Of a stretch of DNA of 30,074 bases, positions 12,241 to 21,990 are shown one piece after another; positions within the stretch are counted from its first letter, which is position 1; each line of letters begins with the position of its first letter. The position numbers and the translations under genes were made by a program. The notes under the pieces are model-generated. The model made no database searches and was not told where the DNA came from. It worked only from the letters and a program-made list of their open reading frames with translations. The DNA is from Priapulus caudatus (Eukaryota; Priapulida; Priapulimorpha; Priapulimorphida; Priapulidae): NCBI RefSeq assembly GCF_000485595.1, contig NW_014577130.1, positions 513,025 to 543,098 on the forward strand, read 5' to 3'.

Positions 12241-12820
12241 GATAGGCGAAATGAAGCAGAGCAATGGGGACATAAGGGGTTCCCTACGTCGTGAACAGGT
12301 GCGGATAGACGTAACCGTCACCGCCGTTGCGTATGATCAAATAACAATCAACATTTCTACAATCGTATTATCTCGATAATTCGCCTAACGAAGCTTGCTT
12401 TGATCCTAAGCCTCTTTTCGCCATCAAATATATCCTGCGCCCACGCAAGTACGCAATCATTTACGTGTGTCTTTTTTTCACTATCATCGAGAGGGAAATT
12501 ATGTCGTTCGCAAGGCTAATGGAACGCCGCATGCACCCTCGGGAATTTAAGAAATGGAAGTGAAAGAATTTGTCTTGGATGCCGCTTCACGATGCGGTCC
12601 GTAAGTAGAGGTATCCGCAGCATCTAGCATCGACATCTTCTGCCCGTCGTCAGCATTCTAATCTTCTCCACATTTTCTGCGTCTGTTTTTCTTGTTTTCT
12701 ATCTTCAGTATCTTCACGTTCTCTAAATGATTCCCCGTATTAATCTTCTTTCCATCCTCAGTACTCTCTCTTCGCTTCTCCCCACGCTCTTCTATTTCAT
12801 GCACCGCACCCGCCCTCGTT
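12241..12820. other. Non-coding, no gene recognised
   Basis: Unique-looking sequence with mixed composition, turning pyrimidine-rich after 12,650. No domain-bearing frame and no repeat stood out. Confidence 0.4.
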
Positions 12821-13210
12821 CCCTACGTGCGCGCCCGCCCGACCTCTCCCATGCCTTCTCCGGTGTCCCTACTATTCTCTGTCCACTCCCGTTGTCCCGT
12901 CTTCTCCCCTACCTCACCCAGCCCCTTTCTTCTTCTCCTGTCCACCTCTGGTCTCCCAGCAGCACCGTCCTCTCCCTACCCCATGCACCGCCGCCCTGTC
13001 CCCTCTTCTTCCCACCTCCTCCTTCTCCGCTCCCCTACACCACCCACCCTGTCCTCTCCTCTTCCCACCTCCTCCTTCTCCGCTCCCCTACACCACCCGC
13101 CCTGTCCATCTATCTCGCGCAAGCGCACTAGTTTTCTCGCTCTCTCACTCACTCTCTTCTTGCTAGTTTTTTTTCTCTCGCATTCGCACTCTCCGCACAC
13201 TCTCTCTCCG
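12821..13210. repeat. Pyrimidine-rich tract with a 57-60 bp tandem duplication
   Basis: C/T-rich. The block CTTCCCACCTCCTCCTTCTC followed by CGCTCCCCTACACCACCC is repeated in tandem at about 13,005-13,050 and 13,060-13,105. The + frames here repeat a Ser/Pro/Leu peptide twice for that reason. Confidence 0.85.
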
Positions 13211-13339
13211 TCTCTCTCATTCTACCGCACACTGGGTGGAAGCCGGGTTGGGCTTCATTCAAGGAAGAAGAATTCATTCGAGAATCCGCGCTGTTTGAGT
13301 CACTACAGCATAGACTAGCACCGTGAACGCACGGAGAAA

Positions 13340-13525
13340 GATTAAGATTTCGTCCACAGGAAGTATTAAATGTTTAAGGATTTCCTCTTTAGCGAGTGTG
13401 AAACGTTTCATGCGATTCTCTCTTTTAAAACGTATTAAATGTTTAATGGATACGCATTTCAGCAGCCTTAAATGTTTAATGCATGCGCGTTTGAAGAGTA
13501 TTACATGTTTTAATGGCTTCACACA
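13340..13525. repeat. Diverged repeats with TTAAATGTTTAA core
   Basis: The core (T)TAAATGTTTAA(T/G)G recurs at about 13,367, 13,435, 13,468 and, more diverged, 13,503. Each copy is followed by a variable segment containing GCATTT/GCGTTT. The units are about 35-65 bp. Confidence 0.7.
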
Positions 13526-13579
13526 TTGTACATGTATTGTTTGCGTTAGCTCCACGCGGAAGCAGTGCGGCATGTACCG

Positions 13580-13890
13580 GAACCAATGTAGCATTAGCTA
13601 TTATTGTGGGGAAAGATAACATTGTAATAGAAAAATTGCAGCATTGTAACATACCCGCACTTAGAACCACTGCAGTATTGTAACGGAACGCATGCAGCAT
13701 TGTCACGGAACGCATGCAGCATATCAATGGGACTATATTTATGGAACAATATAACATTGTAATAGAACAATCGCAGCATTGTAACATACCCGCACTTAGA
13801 ACCACTGCAGCATTGTCACGGAACGCATGCAGCATTGTAACGGAACGCCTGCAGCATAGTACCGGAACGGGACTACGGACTTGAACCGGA
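13580..13890. repeat. CAGCATTGTAACGGAACGCATG minisatellite with a 135-bp higher-order unit
   Basis: A basic unit of about 22-24 bp (GCAGCATTGTMACGGAACGC) is repeated. A longer block starting ATAACATTGTAATAGAA and continuing through GCAGCATTGTAACATACCCG and CACTTAGAACCACTGCAG occurs at 13,616 and again at 13,751. The higher-order period is therefore 135 bp, with only a few differences between copies. Confidence 0.9.
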
Positions 13891-14179
13891 ACAGCGGTAG
13901 CATTGCAATGCTGTGACTCATCCTACACGCGAACGAACACGAGTTGCTAATTAGTGATGAAGTGCTTTCTCTGCCTCCTCATTCCATTCATGCTGTGCTG
14001 CCCGCGCTGTCACTCACAACAAGGATGCTTCTACATGAAGCCATTAAACGCCTCGTCGGCTCGTCGTCTCGCACGACCGCTCGTCTGGCTTCCTCGCAGA
14101 CACCGGCACGCGACACCCCGACAGACGTGAGCGTGCGCTACGACCCACGCAAAACTAATCTACTAGACCTGCCCACGCT

Positions 14180-14396
14180 GTCTGTCCCACGCTCTCTGCC
14201 TCGCACTCTCTACCGCACGCTATCTATCCCACAGTGTCTGTCCCATGCTCTCTGCCCCGTGCTATCTATCCCACCCTGTCTGCCCCATGCTGTCTGCCCT
14301 ACACTTTCTGCCCATGCTCTCTGCTCCATGCTATCTATCCCACACTGTCTGCCCCACGCCCTCTGCCCCATGCTGTCTGCCCTACACTTTCTGCCC
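14180..14396. repeat. Minisatellite CTGYCCCAYGCTNTCTG, copy 1
   Basis: Degenerate units of about 16-17 bp (CTGCCCCATGCTGTCTGCCC, TATCTATCCCACACTGTC and so on). The part 14,279-14,396 is nearly identical to 24,995-25,131. The pairing is listed as a separate finding. The sequence between 13,890 and 14,180 shows no supported gene. Confidence 0.92.
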
Positions 14397-14500
14397 AAAC
14401 TGACGTCACAGCACCAAATTTGGTGTTCTTACTACACCATAGCAACTGCGTAGCGTTGCTGGTAATCAATTGAGAAAACATGGCCGCATCCACTAATACC

Positions 14501-14542
14501 ACAGACTAACGGATACATTAACGGATGTATCCGTTAGTCTGT
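14501..14542. repeat. Perfect 17-bp inverted repeat over the putative start codon
   Basis: ACAGACTAACGGATACA (14,501-14,517) is followed by an 8-nt spacer and its exact reverse complement (14,526-14,542). The ATG of the + strand gene begins at 14,525, at the loop/stem border. It could be a hairpin in the mRNA leader, a binding site, or the remains of an element end. None of these is proven. Confidence 0.9.
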
Positions 14543-16470
14543 GCTAATACTGGCGCTAGGAAAGATGTTAGGAGACGGAGGCCTGTAGAAATCTCATCTC
14601 TATCTGTGCATAAAGTTGATTACATTGTAAATCGTTTGGAATCACAAAAGCAATCAATGGGTGAAGAGTTTTATACAATGATATGGGAGTTTGTACAGAA
14701 ACAACATGATGAGCATATCAAGATTAGACTAGAATGTATCGATTTTTTTAAATCAAAAGCAGAGGCAAACGAACTTATTGACGAGCTGGTTAAGATGTTT
14801 TGCGACCTTTACAAAAAATGCGCTACCACGTATGCAGCACGTGAGAGATATGCAAGGTTTCTTTGTGCGTGGTTAAATGCATTAACCGTTTATATAAATA
14901 GTGAAAACTGCATCAATAGGAACACAACTTGGGGACGATGCATGCAAGCGTTCGAATTACATGTAGGCCTAGCACCATTTTCAGCAAATGATGCAAGTGC
15001 CGTCTTTCATTCCATTGCACATGCCATTGCAGATACTCTGCGCACATCGATTCTAACTCTTGCTAAAACCACTTGTATTCTTCGCCACGGTGATGACGAG
15101 ACAACCCCGACAAATCTGCACGAAGAGACTGAATATTCGCTATTGCGTATAGGAGGGGGCTGTCTGGCCAAATTAATCCACTTCCTGCGTGCTCATAGCC
15201 AGGGCAAATGGAAAAAGAAAAAATTTTACGCAGAAGTTCTGAACCTGGCCAAGGCATGCACGATGACATCTGCTCAAAAGAAGCAAGCTCTGTTGCCAAC
15301 TGGTCTTGCCACTAGAGATAAAGGTTACATGTGGATCCCAAAGCGGTTTTTCCTCACCTGGCTAAGAAGACTGAACAACGCAGTATGCCTCGTTGCAAAT
15401 AAGGAATCATTCACTCAGCATGGCAGTGAACTCGTAAAGGTATCATACGGTAGTATTTATGCTGAGAGGGTCTATGTCCCCTGGGGTACTGCCGGAACGT
15501 ACCCTGGGTACGGTCCGGTATACCGCAACGTACCCTGGTACTATCTAATATTCCGGACCGTACCTCGCCTACTTCACTAACGAGTGTAGGGAGTCGCCTA
15601 CGCCTACTCCCTAACCCTAACTCTAACCCTAACCCTAACCCTAATCCTAACCCTAACCATATCAAATAGTGACCAGGGTACGTTCCGGCAGTACCCTGGG
15701 GGACATAGACCCTATGAGCAGTATTTAATTACATTTTTCATTAAAATTTTACATTTACAATTAAGTGAAACTAAACAATACGTAAACCTGCATAAACTCG
15801 CAGATATTACAATAAGTCCCATCTACAGATGGTCATCATAAATTTTATATGGTCCTTCTAAATTTCAAATTGTTCTCTAAAAGTAACGCGGCGTGCAAGC
15901 GTAAGAAAGAGATTTTACATGGTGATAAAATGGAAATTATTCACCTACCACCTACAATAAATGTATCAAACAATACAGTAATTGTTTATTCACTTTAATA
16001 GTATATTGGTTAATAAAGCTGTTTTAGTAGAGTTTAGTTGAACCCATGACGGTCCGGTATGTCGAACCATTTACTTTGAAAATCGGATGGTCCTCCTGAT
16101 TATTTGATGGCCCCGGACCAACGCTTATTTCGACCCCTGTACAGCTTGATGGTTTTAATCTTAGTGCTCGACCATAGTATAGTTTTCTTTACAGGTTACT
16201 GTTGCACAAGTGAAGGCATCTGATCACCTTAGAACATGTTTTGTTGAAGCTGTGAACTACTCACTAAGGATGGAAAAGGCTATATGTAGCCAAGAGGCTA
16301 TAGACACATTTTTTGTTATGTGGCAACAGAAATTTGTTCACGCCAGACTTAATGAATTTATATCATCATATATGCAAATTCAGGCTGAAAAAGAAGGGTT
16401 CAGCACAACACCAGGTGGTTTCAACTTGAGAGACAATTTATATGGCTATGTAAATGTTAAATCCAAATAA
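14525..16470 (+). CDS. Transposon accessory protein, two exons (396 aa), function unknown
   Basis: Exon 1 is 14,525-15,439 (305 codons) and exon 2 is 16,195-16,470 (91 codons plus TAA). They join in phase 0 across a GTATCA...TTTCTTTACAG intron. The start is the first ATG after an in-frame TAA at 14,519-14,521; an upstream exon cannot be excluded. The N-terminal third is basic and then rich in Lys, Glu and aromatics. Landmarks are LLRIGGGCLAKLIHFLRAHS (about residues 216-235), a basic KWKKKKF, FFLTWLRRLNNAV, and, in exon 2, ARLNEFISSYMQIQ and a tail with LRDNLYGY. From memory, proteins with an LxRIGG...KLIxF motif, then FLxxL..V, RLNEF and LRxxL..Y accompany P-like transposases in cnidarians, sponges and molluscs. 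They have no known activity. The gene converges on the transposase gene. Exon 1 and exon 2 contain no stop, in contrast to the neighbouring transposase. A short non-coding extent (16,471-17,143) separates the two genes. Confidence 0.75.
15460..15720. mobile_element. 261-bp MITE-like element with long terminal inverted repeats
   Basis: TIRs of about 48 bp start TGCT(G/C)A(G/T)AGGGTCTATG and continue TCCCC, GGGTACTGCCGGAACGTACC and CTGG, with about four mismatches. The 7-bp direct repeat GTATTTA flanks it (15,453-15,459 and 15,721-15,727) and fits a target-site duplication. Inside are a second inverted pair GTACGGTCCGG / CCGGACCGTAC (about 15,510 and 15,553), a third TAGGGAGT / ACTCCCTA, and a telomere-type array. 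There is no coding capacity. It lies in the intron of the + strand accessory gene, so it does not interrupt that protein. A fragment with GGTCCGGTAT near 16,050 may be related. The superfamily is unclear; 7-8-bp duplications occur in several. Confidence 0.8.
15609..15657. repeat. Interstitial telomere-type (CCCTAA)n
   Basis: Eight units of CCCTAA, two of them degenerate (CTCTAA, TCCTAA), lie inside the MITE-like element. They are the canonical metazoan TTAGGG motif on the opposite strand. Unique DNA on both sides shows that this is not a chromosome end. Confidence 0.93.
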
Positions 16471-17143
16471 GCAGCCTACGGCCCTACACATGTAAGCTCT
16501 TTACATAATCGTAATGTCACACACATTTAAACATAGGCCTATTATGCATATATGTTGTTATATTGCATCACCAATCTATTTCTGCCGTTATAAAACAATT
16601 ATTTCGTTGTTGTACAACACTGGTGTCATAGTGTTAGTGTGTGCGTGTCTATAAAATTGTGTGCCACTGCCTCACAATGACTTTAATACAAACAAACAGA
16701 TCAATGTTACAATTATAGAAATTGGTATATTTATTTACTCAAGATTACAAACCGACCATAAGGAGATAAGCTATTGTTATTTTATGGGGATACAAATAAT
16801 CTCAAAGGTTGCCAATTCCAGCAAAATCACATTGACGCATGCATGCACAAACATACCTGTATACACTAACCATAACTATTTAGTAAACGTAATATTAGTA
16901 GACATAATTAAGTGAACACAGCTGTAGTCAATGCAAGCACCAATTGACGTAAATAGCTAAATACTGTCAGTACTCATTACATTGCAAGGATACTCATTGA
17001 AAATACTCATGGCAAACTACCACGCATACCAGGCAACATACATTTTGAAAATTGATGAGTGTATATATACTCAACCGATCCAAAAATTATGTGGAACACT
17101 CGTAAAGGTACAAAACCGCATCACCATGTAGCCGCGTTTGTAA
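16471..17143. other. AT-rich gap between convergent transposon genes
   Basis: The 3' flanks of the + strand accessory gene and the - strand transposase meet here. On the - strand an AATAAA occurs within ATTTATT at about 16,728-16,734 and could serve the transposase. The short + frame at 16,661-16,915 shows no domain. Confidence 0.5.
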
Positions 17144-17458
17144 TCACATCTTTACGCGTTTTGTCTTTCTTAACAAGGGAGCATCTGCTACTTTTATTTT
17201 TACATCCCTGTAGTCTCTGCCACTGTGGTGAATTGCATGTGTTGCTAAGTTTTTCTTACACATATAGCTTCTCAGTGCTGTTTCATAATTTAAGGAAGTC
17301 AATTTTCCTCCAGCACGATGTTTGAATTGTGAGAAGAGTGTCTCTACAGCACTTCCATTGATGCGTAGTGGTGCGATGAAGTGGCCAGGATGACGTTTCA
17401 AGAAGTTCTCGACGAGTCCAGTGAATCCAAAATACATAACTCGTAAGAGATCCCAGGT
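17144..17458 (-). CDS. Transposase exon 6 (3' end): RNase H C-terminal part
   Basis: It opens after TTGGATTTCCAG with TWDLLRVMYFGFTGLVENFL and ends in TGA at 17,144-17,146 (104 codons plus stop). Entry phase 0 fits the preceding exon. The segment INGSAVETLFSQFKHRAGG corresponds by motif to the 'DALENFF...GG' stretch of P-element and THAP9 transposases, which supplies a catalytic Glu (here codon 17,342-17,344). LTSLNYETALRSYM follows, and the tail is basic (KTKRVKM). This exon itself is intact. The first ATG in the open frame (17,533) lies in the intron, so the exon start rests on the splice site and the family motif, not on an ATG. Confidence 0.8.
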   Translation of the reverse strand, partial: TWDLLRVMYFGFTGLVENFLKRHPGHFIAPLRINGSAVETLFSQFKHRAGGKLTSLNYETALRSYMCKKNLATHAIHHSGRDYRDVKIKVADAPLLRKTKRVKM

Positions 17459-17930
17459 CTGGAAATCCAACAAATACCTACTATCAAAAACACAACTCCT
17501 ATCTAACCTTGCCGAACGATCCATATGAAGCAATATTAATAAATGCTAATTGTAGGCTGTATATTGTTGGGTTATAATGATCAATTCCTGTGTTTACAAA
17601 TAAAGAAATTTCATAGTGTAGCCCAGTTGCAATGCGATGGTAGGGGTTCATAAAATGTCATCGCGAAAAAAGCCGGCTAAATCAGGGTTATATATACAGG
17701 GGCTATATCAGAGCAATAAAAGGGGGTCCAACGACTCATCGCGTCATATTCGAATTCGCATGAAATCGGAACGCGTAAAATCGGGGTCCCACTTCATTAG
17801 GTATAAAAGATATGTCACCATAATCGTTATTCCCCATCACGAGCCTGATAAATAATTATTATTGGTATTACAAGATCAGGATAAGTGCAACAGTGCATAA
17901 AAACCCTATTAGTTTCACAATTCTTGTTAC

Positions 17931-18004
17931 CTGCCAAGAAATGAAGCGTCTTTCTCTTGGGCTTGTCAGCTTGAACTCTGCAACGCCAGGCTGTACACTT
18001 CCTT
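17931..18004 (-). CDS. Transposase exon 5 (74 bp)
   Basis: A short exon between GACTATTTACAG and GTAACAAG. In phase (one base from exon 4) it reads E-GSVQPGVAEFKLTSPRERR then FISWQ. It ends in phase 0 and joins TWDLLRV of the last exon. The resulting FISWQ/TWDLLR matches what I recall of this transposase family at the same place (a Ser/Phe-rich link followed by TW[DE]xLR). Too short to find by open frame alone; phase and family context support it. Confidence 0.7.
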
Positions 18005-18786
18005 CTGTAAATAGTCAACAAGCACTAACATTTGTAGGTAGGTAGGTGTAACACTATGCTGCCTTGTAAAATTAGATTAATGTTACAAAACCAATGTTTG
18101 ACAAGCAGTATAAAACAGCATAACTGCAGTTCAAAGGGTTTAACTGTGAAAATATTGCTCAGAAACTATCAATCTAAAAAAAAAAGTACCAAAATATAGT
18201 CTCATCTCACAGTAGATAATACATTACTCATAATTACACAAACTTGAAAAACACTAAGAATTTATGCAGTTATAGCATAGGAAATTGCATTTGAATACAT
18301 CTTAACACCATGGCCTATGTTATTATAGCGAGAATTATTTTGCAAATGGCGCCTTAGTTAGAATGGGTATACTTGCAAATTGTTAGTATACTAGTTAACC
18401 TAGTTACAAGTGCACCCATTCTGCAACTAATTCAAAGAAAGGGGCATCCGACTCCATTTATCTTTCGTTATTGGCTGATAGCTAGGGCTATCATGAGATT
18501 CACAAGAAATGGTGGTGGTAAACTAAACAAGTAATCAAAACTAGAATCGTTCATGTGTTTGTAAATATAGCTAAGTACGAAGGTTCCAAGACATGTTAGC
18601 GATACTCTAGACAGTTGCTGTTACTCAAGCAATAACGGTATATATCCTAAAAGTTGGGAAAGCATGAGAACGGTTATCGTTGCATTATTGGCTGTAAAAG
18701 TTGTTTTTAAAAGTTATATAGTACCGAATAACTTCAATGTAGGATATATTAAGATGTTTTTGTTATTAATATAAAGTCACTACTAC

Positions 18787-19015
18787 CTAACAGAGTGTCC
18801 AGCCAGTCTTCAAAGAATTGGTATCCTTTCCTGATGTTGTCCATTGACTGGCTGTTACTGCTCCTGATAGCTTCATGACCAAGAAGACCATTTTCGAACA
18901 TCAAACTAGTAGCCTGTAGGTAGTTCCTAGTCATCAGCGTTGTTTCCGCATCAGGTGGGGGCTGCTTGGCCGTGGGTGCTGCATGCTGTGCAAGTTCGGC
19001 AAGGACTTGTTCTTG
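18787..19015 (-). CDS. Transposase exon 4 (229 bp)
   Basis: It begins after TTTTCCCATAG with QEQVLAELAQHAAPTAKQ and ends before GTAGTAGTG in phase 1. The centre reads ATSLMFENGLLGHEAIRS and then MDNIRKGYQFFEDWLDTLL, which resembles the helical region that follows the GTP-binding insertion in P-like transposases (FFxxWLD motif). Intact in frame. Intron sequence on both sides (18,005-18,786 and 19,016-19,388) is AT-rich and has no other coding signal. Confidence 0.75.
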
Positions 19016-19388
19016 CTATGGGAAAACCAATTAAAGTTTTATATAAGCTTTTCTGTATTAATATACATTTCTAAACATCAAATACAATTTAACTGACGAT
19101 ATTACGCATCATAAATTTACAAAAATGAAATATTCATGGCTTTACATTTTAGCCCTTGATGCCACTTATTCGTACAAGAAGAAACTTATATCAAGACATT
19201 ATAACAATTACAGGTCATGAGCATAGATAACCGATTTTGCATAGGGGGAAGCCATGTGTGTGTTGTGTGCCAGTGTCTACATTTCTTGGTAGGGGGAGTG
19301 TACCCCTTGCCCCCCCCCACCCCCACCTGTGGCGCCCTGGAACTTTTATCAGCTCTAGGTAATTGTTACAGCAATAAGCACCACGAAC

Positions 19389-19625
19389 CTGCATGACTTT
19401 GGCTGGCTTAACATTCAGCTTTGTCCAGGCATCTCGCTTGATGAAACTTTCTTGCAAGCTGGGTACTTCTCTAGAAAGTTGCTTCGAGCGCTGATCTTTC
19501 TCACGTCTCCACGTAGACTCGATTGCTTCCCAGCCGAACACTGGACTTCCATGGTGAGTTTGAAAATCTTTCCTGCGACCAGTAACTGGTTTTGATTGCC
19601 AGAGGGCATTGATAACGTGCTTCAT
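19389..19625 (-). CDS. Transposase exon 3 (79 codons)
   Basis: The acceptor CATTCTTTTTCAG is followed by MKHVINALWQSKPVTGRR, and the exon ends AWTKLNVKPAKVMQ before GTTCGT. It is 237 bp with phase 0 at both ends. In the family the previous exon ends CPSHQ and the next begins with (L/M)K(N/H)xINAL, exactly as here. The FGWEAIESTW and W-T-K-L-N-V-x-P-A-K-V-M-Q motifs are typical. The exon itself is open. Downstream in the intron lies a G/C-homopolymer patch (about 19,295-19,325). Confidence 0.8.
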
Positions 19626-19869
19626 CTGAAAAAGAATGTATGGTACAGTTTTCTTTTTGAATGCAAAACTTGAAATGGTTATATTACATGTGTACACATA
19701 ACCACATCATGAGGGTTTGAGTAAATGAAACGATCCAATACCATCTATCCAGTTAAAATCAACAAGGAAAATGTGACAAAAAGCATTTACTCAATATGTT
19801 TCATAACTTTAAACTGCTTATCACAAGATATTTTAAAACAAATATGCACATAAAAATCAGGTAAATTAC

Positions 19870-20601
19870 CTGATGTGACGGGCAGATGATCCAGTAAACT
19901 GGTATATTTGGCTGATACTAGTTCCAGAATCACGGTTGAATTTCATGGGGATTTGGTACAGGCCGGTCGCTCGTACCATACGTGCCATTTTCTGCTTGAG
20001 TGATGATCTTGATTGCAGCTAGATTTGTACTTGCACCGTCACAAACAACTGTTCACAATAAATCCATGTTTATGCAGCAGCCGCATTGTATCTTGTAAGC
20101 AGGCCATTATGTGGCTGGGTGGCTGTACACCTTCACTCATGTAATAAGGACCGATAAGGTCAAAGTCAGACGTACAATCACGCCATAAAAACTGCAAGCA
20201 GTATTTTGCCTTCTGTACACGTGACTTGGGATCAACAGTCTTGTAAACGCCGTGCAGGCTGCTCAACTCATCTGGCGACATTGCCAATCCATACATTTGA
20301 TGATTTTTGGTGTTCCACATTATCTTGCCAATAACACGGACTTCATGAAAAATTAAAACCCCTTCTTGCTGGGGAATTCTTGCTGTAGCTGGGTCACCAG
20401 AAGAGACTTCACCGATCTTGTTCTTAATCTGCCAATACCGTTCCGCTTCTTGTAGCACGTGATTCTCCCATGCCGCAGCTCCTGGTGCAAATAGCTTGGC
20501 ACCCGTGAAATCCTTCAGGGAGCTTTCACTTGGCAGTTGCATAACTCCTAGGTCTTTAATGGCATTGTAGGCAGCAGGAGACCGAACGTAGATTGCCAGG
20601 G
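19870..20601 (-). pseudogene. Transposase exon 2: RNase H core, broken
   Basis: It runs from TATTTTTCAG (two-base entry phase) to CATCAG/GTAATT. It starts LAIYVRSPAAYNAIKDLGVM, with QLPSESSLKDFTG next, a segment that resembles the P-superfamily linker before the RNase H domain. The first catalytic block reads VLIFHEVRVIGKIMWN, where related transposases have F-D-E-x-K. The Asp is His here (codon CAT, 20,345-20,347). The second block VVCDGASTN (Asp codon 20,038-20,040) is reached only after a frame change near 20,050, consistent with two lost bases or one gained. Further on, TGA (19,930-19,932) and TAG (19,918-19,920) interrupt ...EIQP and FWN before YWIICPSHQ. With the frame restored at one place, the exon ends in phase 0 as exon 3 requires. 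The copy therefore cannot make active transposase. Confidence 0.85.
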
Positions 20602-20689
20602 CTGAAAAATACCATTGTTAAGCATTACTTTGATACAGATAAACAGGTATGCACTAAATTTCACTTTTATGCATTTGCTGTTTACAAAT

Positions 20690-20945
20690 TACAATGTGGT
20701 GTAGCGTGGTTGTGGCGTGCTGTGGCGTAGTGTGGCGTGGTGTGGCGTGGTGTGGCGTGGCATGGTGTGGCATAACGTGCTGCGTCGTAGTGTGGCGTGG
20801 CGTGGCATGGTGTGGTGTGGCGTAACGTGCTGCGTCGTAGTGTGGTGTGGCGTGGTGTGTGGCATGGAATGGCATGCTATAGTGTGGCGTGGTGTGCTGT
20901 GGCATGGCGTGCTGTTACGTGGCCATGCTGCAGTGTGGTGTATCC
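20690..20945. repeat. GTGTGGCGTGG-type minisatellite
   Basis: Units of 5 and 10 bp related to GTGGC and TGTGGCGTGG, with TAACGTGCTGCGTCGTAG as a longer unit repeated at about 20,771 and 20,821. The AT-rich transposon island ends exactly here on its right side. Frames on both strands (His/Thr/Pro or Trp/Val/Gly) are artefacts. Confidence 0.92.
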
Positions 20946-21189
20946 GTGCTGCGAGCGTGGTAGCCTGTCCTTGCGCGTCGTTACTTGCCGCCGCTACAAC
21001 CTTCCTCCCATCCTCATGCTCTCCCCTGCCCCCTCCGTCCAGTTTGATCTCCCCCTGTGCACCTCCTCGATAGGGCCGCATCTCTCCTTTCCCATATTAT
21101 CAAGTTTTAACTTCTCCCCGTCGCGCACCACTATGAAGTAATCGTCAGGTAATGCGTACTGAGGAGTAATGCGCATGGTAGAGTTATAA

Positions 21190-21600
21190 TGCGCGTCATG
21201 GTGTAGCAGGGTGCGAAATTAACGGGAGTCCGGAGTCAAATTCTCCCTGATTTACTGTCGGACTCCCTGATTTGACATATGCAGGAGTCCGTGTGACTCC
21301 CTGAAAATTCTGCTATACTAACTAGTTCATTCCAGAGCGGACTCCCTGATTTGACATATGCAGGAGTCCGTGTGACTCCCTGAAAATTCTGCCATACTAA
21401 CTAGTTCGTTCCGGAGCACGGCCTCGCGGAATTACTGTATTTGTTCAGCTAATGTCCAAAGAAAATTTGGCAGACGTGCAACTGCATGAATCTTAAAAAT
21501 AAGCACATGCGTCATTGTTAATATCTTTGAAACTTTAAACCTCAGACTGCGGACTCCCTCATTTTGCTGCGGACTCCCTCTTTCTGAGTTCATTTCTACC
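21190..21600. repeat. GGACTCCCTGATTT repeats with a 79-bp tandem duplication
   Basis: The motif GGACTCCCT(G/C)ATTT occurs at about 21,259, 21,339, 21,550 and 21,567. A longer unit beginning GACTCCCTGATTTGACATAT is duplicated in tandem (starts at 21,261 and 21,340), with only a few differences. GGAGTCCG and CGGACTCC are reverse complements, so the units carry internal inverted repeats. Confidence 0.85.
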
Positions 21601-21879
21601 GCTGGTGTGAGAAGCGAGCGCATTGAGCGGTAAAATATAATGCAAAAACGTAAAAGCTTGCTTAACTGACGTTCATGACGTTCATTACGTTCACTATGGT
21701 CTTTCGCTACACCAATTCACCGACACCTCGCGTATATCCATTCGTTCATTCATCCACACATTCACGCTCTTCCTCCACGAATCACGGTCTTAATTAGGCG
21801 ATAACAAACGCGTTTGCATCGGGTGAATCTCTCGTTCTATCTCTCGTTCTATTCCTCCATGAATCACGGTCTCAGACGA

Positions 21880-21972
21880 TGATAAACGCATTCGTTTGCA
21901 TCGTGTGAATCTCTCGCATCGCGAATCTCGCATCGCAAATCTCGTATCGCAAATCTCGCATCGCGAATCTGG
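21880..21972. repeat. ATCGCGAATCTCGC short tandem repeat
   Basis: Units of 14 bp (CATCGCRAATCTCG) recur about five times, just 3' of the Ig exon on its own strand. An upstream pair of TCTCGTTCTAT repeats lies at 21,830-21,852. Confidence 0.85.
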
Positions 21973-21990
21973 CACGGCAGCGTCACCTAC

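Noticed and set aside
15440-15580. Extension of the + strand accessory protein through the MITE (VYVPWGTAGTYPGYG...)
   Set aside because: The GTATCA donor at 15,440 and the acceptor at 16,194 join two family-like exons in frame; the extension encodes TIR sequence.
15609-15657. A true telomere or contig end
   Set aside because: The CCCTAA run is short, degenerate and inside an element with TIRs, with unique DNA on both sides.
19215-19388. C-terminal part of the open frame after transposase exon 3
   Set aside because: It passes the GTTCGT donor into intron sequence (G/C homopolymers), and exon 4 continues the family motif.
20654-21141. His/Thr/Pro-rich and Trp/Val-rich frames
   Set aside because: They are explained by the GTGGC minisatellite, which is open on both strands.
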